A stretch of DNA of 64,000 bases, taken from assembly GCA_029213195.1 (NCBI GenBank), contig JARGNI010000025.1, positions 1-64,000 on the forward strand. Reading direction: 5' to 3'. The DNA is from Verrucomicrobiales bacterium (GTDB lineage Bacteria > Verrucomicrobiota > Verrucomicrobiia > Verrucomicrobiales > DEV007). Position 1 is the first letter of the stretch. Every line of letters begins with the position of its first letter. Under the pieces are notes generated by a model. That model did not search any database. It was not told the DNA's origin and saw only the letters and a list, made by a program, of their open reading frames with translations. The position numbers and the translations under genes were made by a program. Of the stretch, positions 34,897 through 44,118 are shown piece by piece.

Positions 34897-36813
34897 ATGA
34901 GAGTCATCACCACAGCCATTCTCGGGGTTCTCGTCATCGTCCTGGCGATCGTGATCCGGACCGTCGATCATGTGCCTGTCAGTGGAGCCGATGCGGCCTC
35001 CACCGCCAATGTGCTCGTCCGGTTTCCGATCGAGGCGGTGGAGAAGGTCTCGATCGAGCGGGGCCCGGCCCGTGTCGACGTGCTCCGCCGAGGGGAACAA
35101 TGGTTCTTCAGTGAACCTGAAACTGATCGAGTCGATGCGGCGGCGATGGCGAAGCTTCTCGACGAGTTGAACTATCTCACACGGATCGACGAAATCGATT
35201 CGGACGAAAATCTTTCTGCAACCCAACTCGGACTGGAGGGAGACGAGGCGATTCGTATTGTCATTTCCGGGAAGAACGAAGCGGGAGACAAGATCAACGA
35301 ATCGCTCATTCTTGGGACCGAGGCTCCGAGAGCGAACTCCATCTATGCGAAACGGCACGGGAGCGATGAGGTTTACGTGGTCGATGGGAATCCCCGGCCA
35401 TGGATCTCGGCACCTCTCCAAACCCTCAGGGATCCTAGGATTCTCAGTGTTCCGGTCGAGGCGGTGGTGCAGTTGGCAATCCGTCGGCCCGATCAGAGTT
35501 TTGCCCTGCAGAGACGAATCACTCCTCCCCAGCAGGACTGGATTCTGACCTCGCCCTTGCAGGCCTGGGCGGGCTTGGAAGAGATGGACCAGCTGATGGC
35601 TGATCTCGCGGCGTTGAAGATTGCAGAGGTGCGCCAGGATCAGGATCTCAGCGAGAAGATCCCTGAGCCTCTCCCTGAAAAGTCCGTCGTAATCCAGATG
35701 CAAGTCTTCGGAGTCGAGCAACCCTTGACACTTTTTCTCAAGGAAGTCGAAGCTCCACCGGTCGAAGGGGCGCCCGCCATGGTCGAGGCTCGTATTTCGG
35801 ACCGTCCCTACGTCTATCGCATTCAGAGTCGCATCCTCGAATCCCTGCCCGAGGAGGCGAGTGACCTGCGCAGTCGAACCCTCGCAAAGATCCCGGGCAA
35901 TTATCTCGACACCATCGTGATCGAGCACCTCATCGATCCGACCGTGCTTTTGAAATCGGAACGCTCGGAGAATGGGCTTCGTTGGGATGTCAGGATTGCG
36001 AACAAGCTTCTTCCCGCAAACCAGAGTGAAGTTCTGCGGATGGTCAATGGAGTGAACGAAGCAAGAATTCTCACCTTTGCCGCAGACAATGCTGAGGACC
36101 TGGAATCCTTCGGTCTCGATCGACCGGAGCGACGGGTGACCTTTTCGATGAAGTTTCCCGGCCAGCAACAGGCCGATGGCAGTATCAGCCCTGTCCAGGA
36201 GATGACCCGGGTCTTGCGACTGGCCTGGGGAAAAGGGGAGCAACGAAATCTCTACGCTCATTTCGAAGGCGACCCCTACGTGTTCGAAGTGGATCCATCC
36301 CTTCTCAACCTGATCCCGACTCACCCGATCAAGTGGCGCTCCCTGACCGTTCTTTCCTTCAGCGCTTTCTCGCTCCGCTCCATCACACGAGAGGTCCCTG
36401 GAAGAGAACAGCTGAAACTGGCCTATCGGTACCAGACGGATCGGTGGGAAGCCTTTCGCAATGGTGCAGATGTCAGTGCCACCTTGAATGAGGCTTCGGC
36501 GAGACGTCTCGGAGAGCGACTGGGCGATCTCAAGGCGCGAGGTTGGTATCTTTCTCTCGCGCAGGCTTATGAGGCACTCCAGGAACCAGATGCTGAGTTC
36601 ACGGTGGTGACGAGCCAGCTGGATCCGGCGATCGGAGAGGCGGTCGACAAGACCTACAAAATCCGTTTTGCGAAGTCCGGCATCGTCGTTCCTCCCTCCT
36701 CAGAGCCACTTTACTTCGGAAAGCTCGAAGATTCCCCCGATGTCTTTTTTGTCGATCCGGAGACCTTTGGAAACCTGATCCGTCCGGTGACGACTTCCCG
36801 TGCTCTCAAGTGA
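34897..36813 (+). CDS. DUF4340 domain protein of the ABC-2 operon
   Basis: One N-terminal helix (about 4-22) anchors a long periplasmic protein of 638 residues. It shows the DUF4340 pattern twice or more: VEKVSIERGPARVDVLRRGEQWFFSEP with the following LLDELNYL, and later GLRWDVRIANKLLPANQSEVLRMVNGV. DUF4340 proteins commonly accompany GldG-like proteins. It begins 13 bp after the GldG-like stop, and its own stop is one base from the ATG of the cytochrome gene, so the five genes are probably co-transcribed. The ATG at 34897 gives the N-terminal helix. Confidence 0.88.
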   Translation: MRVITTAILGVLVIVLAIVIRTVDHVPVSGADAASTANVLVRFPIEAVEKVSIERGPARVDVLRRGEQWFFSEPETDRVDAAAMAKLLDELNYLTRIDEIDSDENLSATQLGLEGDEAIRIVISGKNEAGDKINESLILGTEAPRANSIYAKRHGSDEVYVVDGNPRPWISAPLQTLRDPRILSVPVEAVVQLAIRRPDQSFALQRRITPPQQDWILTSPLQAWAGLEEMDQLMADLAALKIAEVRQDQDLSEKIPEPLPEKSVVIQMQVFGVEQPLTLFLKEVEAPPVEGAPAMVEARISDRPYVYRIQSRILESLPEEASDLRSRTLAKIPGNYLDTIVIEHLIDPTVLLKSERSENGLRWDVRIANKLLPANQSEVLRMVNGVNEARILTFAADNAEDLESFGLDRPERRVTFSMKFPGQQQADGSISPVQEMTRVLRLAWGKGEQRNLYAHFEGDPYVFEVDPSLLNLIPTHPIKWRSLTVLSFSAFSLRSITREVPGREQLKLAYRYQTDRWEAFRNGADVSATLNEASARRLGERLGDLKARGWYLSLAQAYEALQEPDAEFTVVTSQLDPAIGEAVDKTYKIRFAKSGIVVPPSSEPLYFGKLEDSPDVFFVDPETFGNLIRPVTTSRALK

Positions 36814-36814
36814 T

Positions 36815-37564
36815 ATGAAGCCCCTCCGATTTCAGACCCTTCTCCAGGTATCGTTGGCCATCGCGCTTGGACTCGGTTTTGCTGCATGCAGTAACGAGAA
36901 GGAACCGGAATCGGGCGCAGAACAAGTTCCCGGTGGAGTGAATGTGCCGCGGGAGAAGCTGGATGAGTTGGCGGCTCTCTCCGAGACGAAAGGGGCCTAT
37001 GCTCAAGTTTGTGCTGCTTGTCACGGACCCGACGGTGCGGGGAACGAGGAGCTGAAAGCCCCTTCGATTGCGGGTCTTCCGGCCTGGTATATCAAGGAAC
37101 AATTTGCCAAGTTTCGCGAAGGGAAACGAGGCGCTCACCAGGACGACGCTCCCGGGCAACAGATGCGGGCGATTGCACTCTCCCTGACCGAGGCACAGAT
37201 CGAGGAAGCCGCGGAAGCCGTGTCCAAGCTCCCCATCGTCCTGACCGAGTTGCCTCCCGAGGAGGCAGACCTGGAGCGTGGACGTTATCTCTTCGCCAAC
37301 GAGTGCATGGAATGCCATCGCTACAACGGCAAGGGGGAGGTAGTCTTTCACAGCGCTCAGCTCATTTCGTTGAACCGAAGCTACCTGCGGAGACAGCTCA
37401 AAAATTTCCATGCCGAAAAGCGAGGCGCTGCCGAGGATGATATCTACGGGAACAAGATGGTCGATGTCACCTCTCGGCTCAGTGACGAAGATATCGAAAT
37501 CCTCGTCGACTACATCGGGGCGCTGGCACACGGGGATGATCCGCGTCCGGCGCGAGAGTTGTAG
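36815..37564 (+). CDS. Dihaem cytochrome c lipoprotein
   Basis: A lipobox FAAC (Cys25) suggests membrane anchoring in the periplasm. Two class I cytochrome c domains follow. The first has C66-x2-C69-H70 and a distal Met in GQQM; the second has C164-x2-C167-H168 and a distal Met in GNKM. The arrangement resembles cytochrome c4 family electron carriers. It is translationally close to the DUF4340 gene (1-bp gap) and ends the operon. Electron transfer to or from an oxidase is likely but no oxidase genes are present. Confidence 0.9.
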   Translation: MKPLRFQTLLQVSLAIALGLGFAACSNEKEPESGAEQVPGGVNVPREKLDELAALSETKGAYAQVCAACHGPDGAGNEELKAPSIAGLPAWYIKEQFAKFREGKRGAHQDDAPGQQMRAIALSLTEAQIEEAAEAVSKLPIVLTELPPEEADLERGRYLFANECMECHRYNGKGEVVFHSAQLISLNRSYLRRQLKNFHAEKRGAAEDDIYGNKMVDVTSRLSDEDIEILVDYIGALAHGDDPRPAREL

Positions 37565-37570
37565 GAGAGT

Positions 37571-38002
37571 CTATTCGGCTTCCGCATTTCGAGCCCGAAC
37601 GGCGGAGTGATGCCAGGCATCGGTCCGACCACTTTCCCAGTCGCGTATGGTTTGCATCAGTGCGATGATTTTCCGATGAGTAGCCCCCGTGGCGCGAAAG
37701 ATGACCTGGGGCGCTCGGACCCCGGCATTGATGGCCTCTCCCTCTCCCAACTCGATTCCGGCCTTGGCGTAGAGTTGCAGGGGGGAGAGTTTGCCGTAGA
37801 TCTCGAAAGGGCGGGGATTGTCGGGGGAATCGGCAGGCTGGTAGTCGGGGGCCTCTCTTGCGACTCGCTCGAGCCAAAGCCAGTGTTGACGGCCGATGGA
37901 GTAAGCCTTGGTGTAGAGAAGATGGTCTTCCATCACCTGCGCGACGGAAGGGGAAACGATTGCGAAGACCAGTAGGAAGAGGAAAAGAGAGCGTGCAGGC
38001 AT
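37571..38002 (-). CDS. Small secreted hypothetical protein
   Basis: A 143-residue protein with a clear signal peptide (about 1-22, hydrophobic, ending SVAQ). The mature part (HLLYTKAYSIGRQHWLWLERVAREAPDYQPAD...) is not recognised. It converges with the dihaem cytochrome gene with a 6-bp gap and lies 39 bp downstream of the esterase gene on the same strand. Codon use matches neighbours. Function unknown. Confidence 0.65.
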   Translation of the reverse strand: MPARSLFLFLLVFAIVSPSVAQVMEDHLLYTKAYSIGRQHWLWLERVAREAPDYQPADSPDNPRPFEIYGKLSPLQLYAKAGIELGEGEAINAGVRAPQVIFRATGATHRKIIALMQTIRDWESGRTDAWHHSAVRARNAEAE

Positions 38003-38041
38003 CGGTTATCGTTGGTGTGGGATCGCTTGAAGGAAGAATGA

Positions 38042-39100
38042 CTAATCGAGCATCCGGAACTGCGTCCGTATGAATTCGGAAATACTGGGAGTCCCTCTCG
38101 GGTCAAAACCGTAGCGGAGAGCGTTCTCTACCCCGAGTTCGTCGAGTCTTTTCTTCAGCGCCACACCGAAGGCAGGGTGGTGGATCACTTTTCCCGAAGT
38201 AGCGGTCTCCGGGAGGGGCGTCTCATCGAGAGGTCCCGAGTAGATCAAGAATGTGGGCGGGTCATCGGCACTGACGAACTCCCAGGGAGAGATTCGAGAG
38301 ACCTTGGCTCGCAGAGACTCGGACACGGGATGCTCAACCGGCTCTCCAAACATCTTGGGGAAGCTGCCATGCACCTTTTTCGACCCGCCGATGTTCTCTA
38401 CGATCCAGTCGGGCATGAGATTGGTCGGACCATTGATGGGGACGACACAGGTGACGCGAGTGGAAACCCGGCGAACCGGATTTTCCGATTCCGGATCGGC
38501 TTGATCGTCCAGGTAAGCGATGCAGAGGGCGATGACAGCTCCGGCCGATCCGCCGGAGAGAGCGATCCTCCCTCCATCGAGATTTCTCTCGGGAGCTGCG
38601 TGACGAATGTGCTGGAGGGCGAGCAGGGCATCTTCGAGTGGGATGGGAGAGAGGGATTCCTTTCCATCGACGAGACGATAGTTGACGCTGGCGCAGGCGA
38701 TCCCATCGGCAAGATAGCCATCAGGAGAAAAACTGCTCTTGTCTCCACTGACAAAGCCACCTCCGTGAAAATACACGAGAACGGGGAAGGGGGAGCCTGT
38801 GGGATTCTCCTTGGGCAGCCAGAGGTCGAATTTCTGTCGCTCGTGTTCTCCGTAGGAGATATCGGCAAAGGTCGGTGGGGTCTTCGCCTTCTCTCGCCCC
38901 TTGCGGTCGGACTTCTCCTCCTGTTTCCGGGCTTCTCGATAGGCTTGGGCTTCCTCGAGGGTCAGCTTGCCATCCTCGTTGGCATCGGCTTCAGGGAAGC
39001 GCTCAAGTAATTGCGTGAGTCGTTCGGAAAGGGACGGCTTTTCGGCGGCTCCGAGAGTGGTCGCCAGCGTGAACAGGAGGATGGGGAAAAGGCGAATCAT
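38042..39100 (-). CDS. Secreted EF-hand alpha/beta hydrolase (esterase)
   Basis: A signal peptide (about 1-18) precedes a calcium-binding EF-hand loop (D39 in DANEDGKLTLEE) and a hormone-sensitive-lipase-like alpha/beta hydrolase domain. That domain has the oxyanion motif YFHGGGF, the nucleophile motif GGSAGA (Ser), and late acidic and His residues in the PLDETPLP and VIHHPAFG segments. It probably cleaves carboxyl or acetyl esters outside the cytoplasm. Its ATG overlaps the stop of the upstream metalloprotease gene by 4 bp (ATGA), so the two are translated together. Confidence 0.88.
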   Translation of the reverse strand: MIRLFPILLFTLATTLGAAEKPSLSERLTQLLERFPEADANEDGKLTLEEAQAYREARKQEEKSDRKGREKAKTPPTFADISYGEHERQKFDLWLPKENPTGSPFPVLVYFHGGGFVSGDKSSFSPDGYLADGIACASVNYRLVDGKESLSPIPLEDALLALQHIRHAAPERNLDGGRIALSGGSAGAVIALCIAYLDDQADPESENPVRRVSTRVTCVVPINGPTNLMPDWIVENIGGSKKVHGSFPKMFGEPVEHPVSESLRAKVSRISPWEFVSADDPPTFLIYSGPLDETPLPETATSGKVIHHPAFGVALKKRLDELGVENALRYGFDPRGTPSISEFIRTQFRMLD

Positions 39101-41709
39101 GGTTTCTCGAGGGCTTTGGTGATGAGGCGTTGCAAGTGAGTCGCGTGACGATCGGGGAGAAGTCGAGCGACGAGATTTCCATCTCTTTTGGTGAGCAGGT
39201 AGACGGCTTCGCTCTGTGCCTGGGCTACGTGTTTCGACTCGCCTTCCAGTCCACTGATTGCAATTAGTCGGCGAATGTATTCGACCTGGAGCGCTTCCCG
39301 GAATGTGTCCGCTCGACCGTCAGGATCTCCCTCCATGATCATCTGGTCGAGGTCTCCGAGGAGATCGGCGAGTGGATATCCATTCCCATACAATTCGGTA
39401 TCGACAACCCGGGCGAGTGTCTTGGGGTGAAGCAGCTGATCGAGCACTCGCTTTTGCATTCCGAGGACCCGGTCGTGGATCTTGGGGTCTTCATTCGCTT
39501 CGAGATCGAAGAAGTCGAAGCCTCGTCTTTGGAGTTGGAGCCTGCTGAGGAGCTCCGGAGAGAAGGTCAGCGAACCCGGTCCAAAAAGATGGGAGTCGAG
39601 AGCGGCGATTGCCTCTTTCTGCCGATTCTCTGGCACTGGGGTCAATGGATTTGGGGGAGCACCAGCTTGATCATGAAAGGACCGATCGACGAGGATTCCG
39701 CCTGGATAGCGAGAGAGAACTTCGGCCGCTCGGGCGTAGGTTCTCATGAGAGAGGAGAAGGCTGTCCGGAGTTCGTGGTAACTTTCGCCTTCGACAGGAA
39801 ACTGGTCGGCAAGGGTGGGCAAGGTGCTTTTCACCATTTTCATCTGATCGGCGGCGTGGGCGATGGGCTCGCTGGTCAGGTCGTTGATCATGGCCCGCGG
39901 ATCGATTCCACGACCTGTTTGCCGCATGTCATCAGCATCGTTGGCAAAGGCATGCTCTCGACGAGTCGACTCGGAGAGGACGGCAGAGACATCTTTTTCT
40001 GCTCCGTATCCGAATCGGATTGCCCAGTGATCGTAGGGCCCGGGCACGATCGAGAAATAGTGTCCCTGGTCTGCTGGATCGGTGGCCAGGTTGATCGGTG
40101 AGTATTCCATTACCGAACCGGTCAGGCCGGTCTTGACGGTTCTCTCCTTGTCGTGAATCTCTTTCCGGTCATAGAGGTGGCTCGCCCGAAAATTATGATT
40201 GAGCCCCAGGGTATGACCAACTTCGTGAAGAATCAGGTCAGTCAAGGCCTGGGTGATCAACTCGTCGGTATCGACGGGGCCATTTCCGAATCGCAGCGCC
40301 TGCGCGCGGAGGATGGCGGTGCCGCTGATTCGGCTTGCATGGAGGCAATGTCCTGCCTCGCAGTAATGGGGAGACTGATCCAAGGTGGAAGCAGGCGCTG
40401 CTTCCGAGGCCTCTCCCAGTTTTACAATTTCCCGCAAGCGAATTCGGTTGGTCAGGAAGATATACTCAAGCATGATGTCTGCTCCGAGGATCTGTCCCGT
40501 CCTTGGATTTACGAAACTGGGACCGTAGCCACCAAAGGGTGGGTTGGGGGATGAGGTCCAGCGGAGGACGTGATACCGAACATCGTCGGCATCCCATTCC
40601 GCATCGTCAGGTTGGATTCTGACTTCGATGGCATTGGAGATCCCAGCCGATTCGAAGGCAAGGTTCCAGGCGAGAACGGCATCTCGAATCGTATCTCGAA
40701 GTTCGATCGGGGTGGTGTTTTCGATCCACCAGGTAATCGGCTCGACAGGGGGCGAGAGTTTCGCCTTGGGCTTCTCTTTCTTCAAATGCCACCGATGCAC
40801 GAGGTCTCGGTAGGGGGCGCTGGACTTCGAGGTCAGGTCGGTGACCTGGGTTGTAAAGAAGCCGACTCGAGGGTCATCCAATCGCGGTTTGTAGTCATTC
40901 TCGGGGAGGGGGAGCAGACTGTGTTGGATCTTGAGGGTAACAAAGCGAGAGTCTGCGACATCCTCTTCCCCTCGCTTCGAAGGGTGCAGGTTCTCGAACA
41001 CATACTGGACTCGGAATAGCGTATTGTCGGGAAAGCTCTTCGACTCGAGAAATCGAGTTCGATCCTTGGAGAGATCGCCGAGAGAGAAGCGGTCGCCCTT
41101 GTCGTCCTTCTTCTTTCCTGGCTTGATCTGGCGAAAGAATTCTTTGAGAAAGATTTCGTCCGCTTCGACGAGATAGCGATTCTGATTTGGGGAGGCAGCA
41201 ATGATCTTGGGGGTCGCCAGGATCGCATCGGAGATGTTGGCGGAGGAAGCACGAGAGAGAGCGCTGTCAGGCCGAAAGTAGAAGCCACTGTTTTCCGCAA
41301 CAAACTCGATTCGATCAAAGTGTCTGCGAATTCGGAAGATTTTCGCGGGAGCAAACTGACCGCGGAAAAAACCAAGAGAGGGAACGCCGTCGAGGGTATG
41401 ACTGAAGTGGATGAACTCGGGTCCATCGTTTCTTTCAGAAAGCTGTGTTTTCCGAATTTCGAGGTAGAGGGTCCCGGTTTCTCGGTCCTGGTGAAGGGGG
41501 AAGAGACCGGGAAGCGTTTCGCATTTTTCGAGAACTTCGGTAAAGGATTTCTTGGAATCGTCCGGGCTTTCCTTCTCTTTCTTCTCCTCGGCACAATGCA
41601 GGGAACAGAGGAAACACAGCGAAACGGTCAGGAACAAGAGCGAGAGTTTTCGCCAGAGGCGAATTATTCGGAGTCGGGAAGAGGCCATAAATTCGAAGGA
41701 AAAGAGCAT
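39097..41709 (-). CDS. Secreted zinc metalloprotease (DUF5117/DUF5118-like)
   Basis: A large exported protein of 870 residues. Hydrophobic residues about 20-40 form the signal peptide. The long N-terminal beta-rich region and the sequence around WWIENTTPIELRDTIRDAVLAWN are typical of DUF5117-type zinc-dependent metalloproteases. The metzincin zinc site is HEVGHTLGLNHN (about residues 495-506), followed by GSVMEYSPINL with the Met-turn. It should act on proteins outside the cytoplasm. An ATG at 41688 is an equally likely start. The esterase gene overlaps its stop. Confidence 0.85.
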   Translation of the reverse strand: MLFSFEFMASSRLRIIRLWRKLSLLFLTVSLCFLCSLHCAEEKKEKESPDDSKKSFTEVLEKCETLPGLFPLHQDRETGTLYLEIRKTQLSERNDGPEFIHFSHTLDGVPSLGFFRGQFAPAKIFRIRRHFDRIEFVAENSGFYFRPDSALSRASSANISDAILATPKIIAASPNQNRYLVEADEIFLKEFFRQIKPGKKKDDKGDRFSLGDLSKDRTRFLESKSFPDNTLFRVQYVFENLHPSKRGEEDVADSRFVTLKIQHSLLPLPENDYKPRLDDPRVGFFTTQVTDLTSKSSAPYRDLVHRWHLKKEKPKAKLSPPVEPITWWIENTTPIELRDTIRDAVLAWNLAFESAGISNAIEVRIQPDDAEWDADDVRYHVLRWTSSPNPPFGGYGPSFVNPRTGQILGADIMLEYIFLTNRIRLREIVKLGEASEAAPASTLDQSPHYCEAGHCLHASRISGTAILRAQALRFGNGPVDTDELITQALTDLILHEVGHTLGLNHNFRASHLYDRKEIHDKERTVKTGLTGSVMEYSPINLATDPADQGHYFSIVPGPYDHWAIRFGYGAEKDVSAVLSESTRREHAFANDADDMRQTGRGIDPRAMINDLTSEPIAHAADQMKMVKSTLPTLADQFPVEGESYHELRTAFSSLMRTYARAAEVLSRYPGGILVDRSFHDQAGAPPNPLTPVPENRQKEAIAALDSHLFGPGSLTFSPELLSRLQLQRRGFDFFDLEANEDPKIHDRVLGMQKRVLDQLLHPKTLARVVDTELYGNGYPLADLLGDLDQMIMEGDPDGRADTFREALQVEYIRRLIAISGLEGESKHVAQAQSEAVYLLTKRDGNLVARLLPDRHATHLQRLITKALEKP

Positions 41710-41737
41710 TGAAGTCGAAATTCGATCGTCCTATAGT
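41709..41737 (+). promoter_or_regulatory. Promoter of the cytochrome-like gene at 41771
   Basis: TTGAAG (41709-41714), a 17-bp spacer and TATAGT (41732-41737) form a good sigma-70 promoter. It ends 33 bp before the start codon and overlaps the start of the divergent metalloprotease gene. Confidence 0.6.
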
Positions 41738-41770
41738 TTGCCCACTTTGTGAAGAAAACTCACTCCTAAT

Positions 41771-42256
41771 ATGCGAAAGAATATTCTCATTCTCACCCTG
41801 ATTGGCCTGGCCGCTCCCGTTGCGAGCGTGCAGGCGGAAGACATCGACTTTGCCACCCAGATTTATCCGTTCGTGAAGTCGGGTTGCGTGAAGTGCCATC
41901 AGCCTGCCTACGAAGACGAGCGGGGCCGGACCCGCAAGCCCAAGGGAGGATTCGTCCTCTCCACCAAGGCTGGAATCATGGAGTCCGAGGGAGAAGATGG
42001 TGACAAGTTCATCGTCCCAGGGAAGCCTGACGAGAGCCGTATGCTCCAGGTCACGAAGCTGCCGATCGATGACGATATGCACTTCCCACCTGAAGGAAAG
42101 GCGCCTCAGTGGACTGAAGCTGAGAAAGAGCTTTTCGCCAAGTGGATCGAAGCGGGTGCCGACTTCGGTGACTGGACCGAAGATCCCAAGCCGGGAGAAG
42201 GCCTCGAATGGGACGGAAAAGAGAAGGCTGCCGGAACGGTAGAGACCTTCGACTAG
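41771..42256 (+). CDS. Small secreted planctomycete-type cytochrome c
   Basis: A signal peptide (about 1-22, ending VQA) is followed by one planctomycete cytochrome c domain: CVKCH near residue 39, the RKPKGGFVLSTKAGI segment, IVPGKPDESRML and HFPPEG. The 161-residue length fits a single-domain protein. It has its own promoter and terminator, so it is a monocistronic gene. Role: probably an electron carrier or surface binding protein. Confidence 0.85.
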   Translation: MRKNILILTLIGLAAPVASVQAEDIDFATQIYPFVKSGCVKCHQPAYEDERGRTRKPKGGFVLSTKAGIMESEGEDGDKFIVPGKPDESRMLQVTKLPIDDDMHFPPEGKAPQWTEAEKELFAKWIEAGADFGDWTEDPKPGEGLEWDGKEKAAGTVETFD

Positions 42257-42285
42257 TCTGATTTCTCACAGAACTTTTTTGAAAC

Positions 42286-42316
42286 AAAGGCCGGGGCGAA
42301 TGCTCCGGCCTTTTTT
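42286..42316 (+). terminator. Terminator of the cytochrome gene
   Basis: A 9-bp G+C-rich stem (42286-42294 with 42305-42313) with a 10-nt loop followed by a T-run, 30 bp after the stop codon. Confidence 0.88.
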
Positions 42317-42344
42317 CGTTTTCGAGCGTAACCCGTGACCGCCT

Positions 42345-43097
42345 TTACCGAACAGGGGAGTAGTCAGTGGTTTCGAGGAAAACGCTTTTTACCCCTTTCT
42401 TCACAAGGAGGCGCCCATTGGCTTCCGATGCCTTGCGAGCGGCCTGCCAGGCGGGGTCTTCGGAGAATGCCTTGAAGGAAGCATTGCGGGCGTCTTCGGA
42501 GGGAGCCGAGATGAAGTAGAGGAGGGTGTTGTTCGTCCCTTGCTGGCCGTCAGAAAGATGGAAGTAGTAGAGATTGGTGATTCCGTGCTTCTCGAAGAGG
42601 CCGACCGTGTGATCACGAAAGCGAGCATCGAGGTCATCGAGTTTTCCTTCGCTCGTGGTGTAGGTCCGCATCTCGTAGAACGGCGATTTTTCCGGATTCG
42701 GGAGGTTTTTGATCGGGGAGTAATCAGTGGGCTCGAGGAAAACCGAGTCGACTTTTTCGACCAGTTTTCCACCCTGGGTCGAGTCTTGATAGACCGACTT
42801 CCACTCGGGATCTTCTCGAAAGCGTTTCCACGAAGCATCACGTGCCTCTTTGTCAGGGTATCCGAGAAGGTAAATCAGGAGGTTGTCCTCATTCTGCACC
42901 GGCACCCAGTAGATAAGGTTGGTCATCCCATGCTTTTCAAAGAGCGCAACGGTATGGTCCCGAAACCGAGCGTGAAGCTGCTCCAGTTTCCCTTCGTTGG
43001 CATGATAGGTCCGCAATTCGTAGCAGGTGAGATCCTCAGCAGATTGAAGGGGATAGACCAGGGCGAAAAGAATGGCGAGGAAGGGGATGGTTTTCAT
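42345..43097 (-). CDS. Secreted tandem NIPSNAP-family protein
   Basis: A signal peptide (about 1-20) is followed by two NIPSNAP-like ferredoxin-fold domains in tandem. Each begins with YELRTYHANEGKLEQLHARFRDHTV or the close copy YEMRTYTTSEGKLDDLDARFRDHTV, and continues with FEKHG.TNL and a SVFLE.TDYSP ending. The duplication is internal and recent enough that the halves are easily aligned. Biochemical role unknown for bacterial members. The frame stays open to 43835, but the ATG at 43097 gives the signal peptide. It ends an operon with the two genes upstream. Confidence 0.85.
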   Translation of the reverse strand: MKTIPFLAILFALVYPLQSAEDLTCYELRTYHANEGKLEQLHARFRDHTVALFEKHGMTNLIYWVPVQNEDNLLIYLLGYPDKEARDASWKRFREDPEWKSVYQDSTQGGKLVEKVDSVFLEPTDYSPIKNLPNPEKSPFYEMRTYTTSEGKLDDLDARFRDHTVGLFEKHGITNLYYFHLSDGQQGTNNTLLYFISAPSEDARNASFKAFSEDPAWQAARKASEANGRLLVKKGVKSVFLETTDYSPVR

Positions 43098-43105
43098 GAG
43101 AAGAA

Positions 43106-43495
43106 TTATTCGAGCGGAGGTTTGGGGCGGTATCGCGATATCACATAGCCTCCGAGGAGGATAACAGAGAAAGTCAGTGCGAGTCCGAAGATGATGCGCA
43201 GGGAGGCTGTGAGAGAGAGCAGCACACTCATGATGCCGACGACGGCACCTACAAGTAGGACGGCAACAAAACCGACGCGGAGGACCCGGGTCAGCCAGTG
43301 ATCTGACTCCTCTCCCTCTTCTAGTTGGGAAGGGTCGATTGGCTGATCGGAGACGGCAACTCGAAATCCACCCACCGTGCGCGGCCCCCAGAGAAAACCA
43401 GTGCCTTCGTTGAGAATTTCGGCGTGATATCCCTCCTGGCGTTTTTGCTCCACAAAGAAGCTGGCCTCTTCGAAGCTCGTAAATTTCTCGATCAT
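43106..43495 (-). CDS. Hypothetical two-TM membrane protein
   Basis: A 129-residue protein with a soluble N-terminal region (MIEKFTSFEEASFFVEQKRQEGYHAEILNEGTGFLWG) resembling the ligand-like region of DUF2007-type proteins, then two membrane helices (about 73-95 and 100-120). Its ATG overlaps the stop of the DUF423 gene by 4 bp, and the NIPSNAP gene follows 8 bp downstream, so all three are likely co-translated. Function unknown. Confidence 0.7.
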   Translation of the reverse strand: MIEKFTSFEEASFFVEQKRQEGYHAEILNEGTGFLWGPRTVGGFRVAVSDQPIDPSQLEEGEESDHWLTRVLRVGFVAVLLVGAVVGIMSVLLSLTASLRIIFGLALTFSVILLGGYVISRYRPKPPLE

Positions 43496-43860
43496 TCGTT
43501 CTCGAGGGATTGCTGGGAAGCAAAAATCCAGCGCGCCCATCCCACGAGGAAGGACACTCCTCCCAGCGGAGTGATGGCTCCGAGTTTCCCGATGTCTGAG
43601 AGTGCGAGGGCATAGAGGCTCCCACTGAAGAGAAGGATCCCAACAAGAAAGCAGAAGAATCCCGGTGATCTTCCTCCACGCAGGGCGACCACGAACATGG
43701 CCAGACCGTGAATGAGGTGATAGAGAGTTGCCGTTTCCCAGTTGTCGAGCCGACCGGTTTCTTCCAGCCTGCTTTCCAGACCATGGGCACCGAATGCTCC
43801 GAGGGCGATGGCCAGGAACACGAGCGTGGCAGCAAGGCGAACTTTGGCCGAAGATTTCAT
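43492..43860 (-). CDS. DUF423 small membrane protein
   Basis: A 122-residue membrane protein of the DUF423 (YgdD-like) family with four predicted helices. The family's opening AFGAHGLESRLEE...WETATLYHLIHGLAMF and the GILLFSGSLYALAL...GAITPLGG segment are clear. The function of the family is not established. First gene of a three-gene operon, overlapping the next by 4 bp. Confidence 0.93.
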   Translation of the reverse strand: MKSSAKVRLAATLVFLAIALGAFGAHGLESRLEETGRLDNWETATLYHLIHGLAMFVVALRGGRSPGFFCFLVGILLFSGSLYALALSDIGKLGAITPLGGVSFLVGWARWIFASQQSLENE

Positions 43861-43908
43861 GAAGGAAGCAAACGCGAATCCACCAACTCTGGCAAGGGCC
43901 GGATACAG

Positions 43909-43935
43909 AAAAGACCGATCTGGGTAGATCGGTCT
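43909..43935 (-). terminator. Hairpin downstream of the ECF sigma/anti-sigma genes
   Basis: A perfect 9-bp stem (43912-43920 with 43927-43935) with a 6-nt loop, followed on the - strand by a short T-run. It lies about 180 bp past the stop at 44119, so it could end the sigma operon transcript or precede the DUF423 gene. Confidence 0.55.
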
Positions 43936-44118
43936 CTGCTGGTATTAGGAGGAAATGTTGTGCGGGTGATCCGTAGATCGGGGCGAACCTTCAAGGCCGT
44001 CACTCTGGCTATCTTAGCGAGGACGGGACCCTTGTCATTTCTAAATTCTCATTTTCGAGAACGCGAGAACGTATTTGACAATAGTCTCGTCTCGGGAAGG
44101 ACGAGATCAAGGCCTTCA

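Noticed and set aside
43098-43835. Upstream extension of the NIPSNAP frame
   Set aside because: It overlaps two other coding sequences; the signal peptide begins at 43097.
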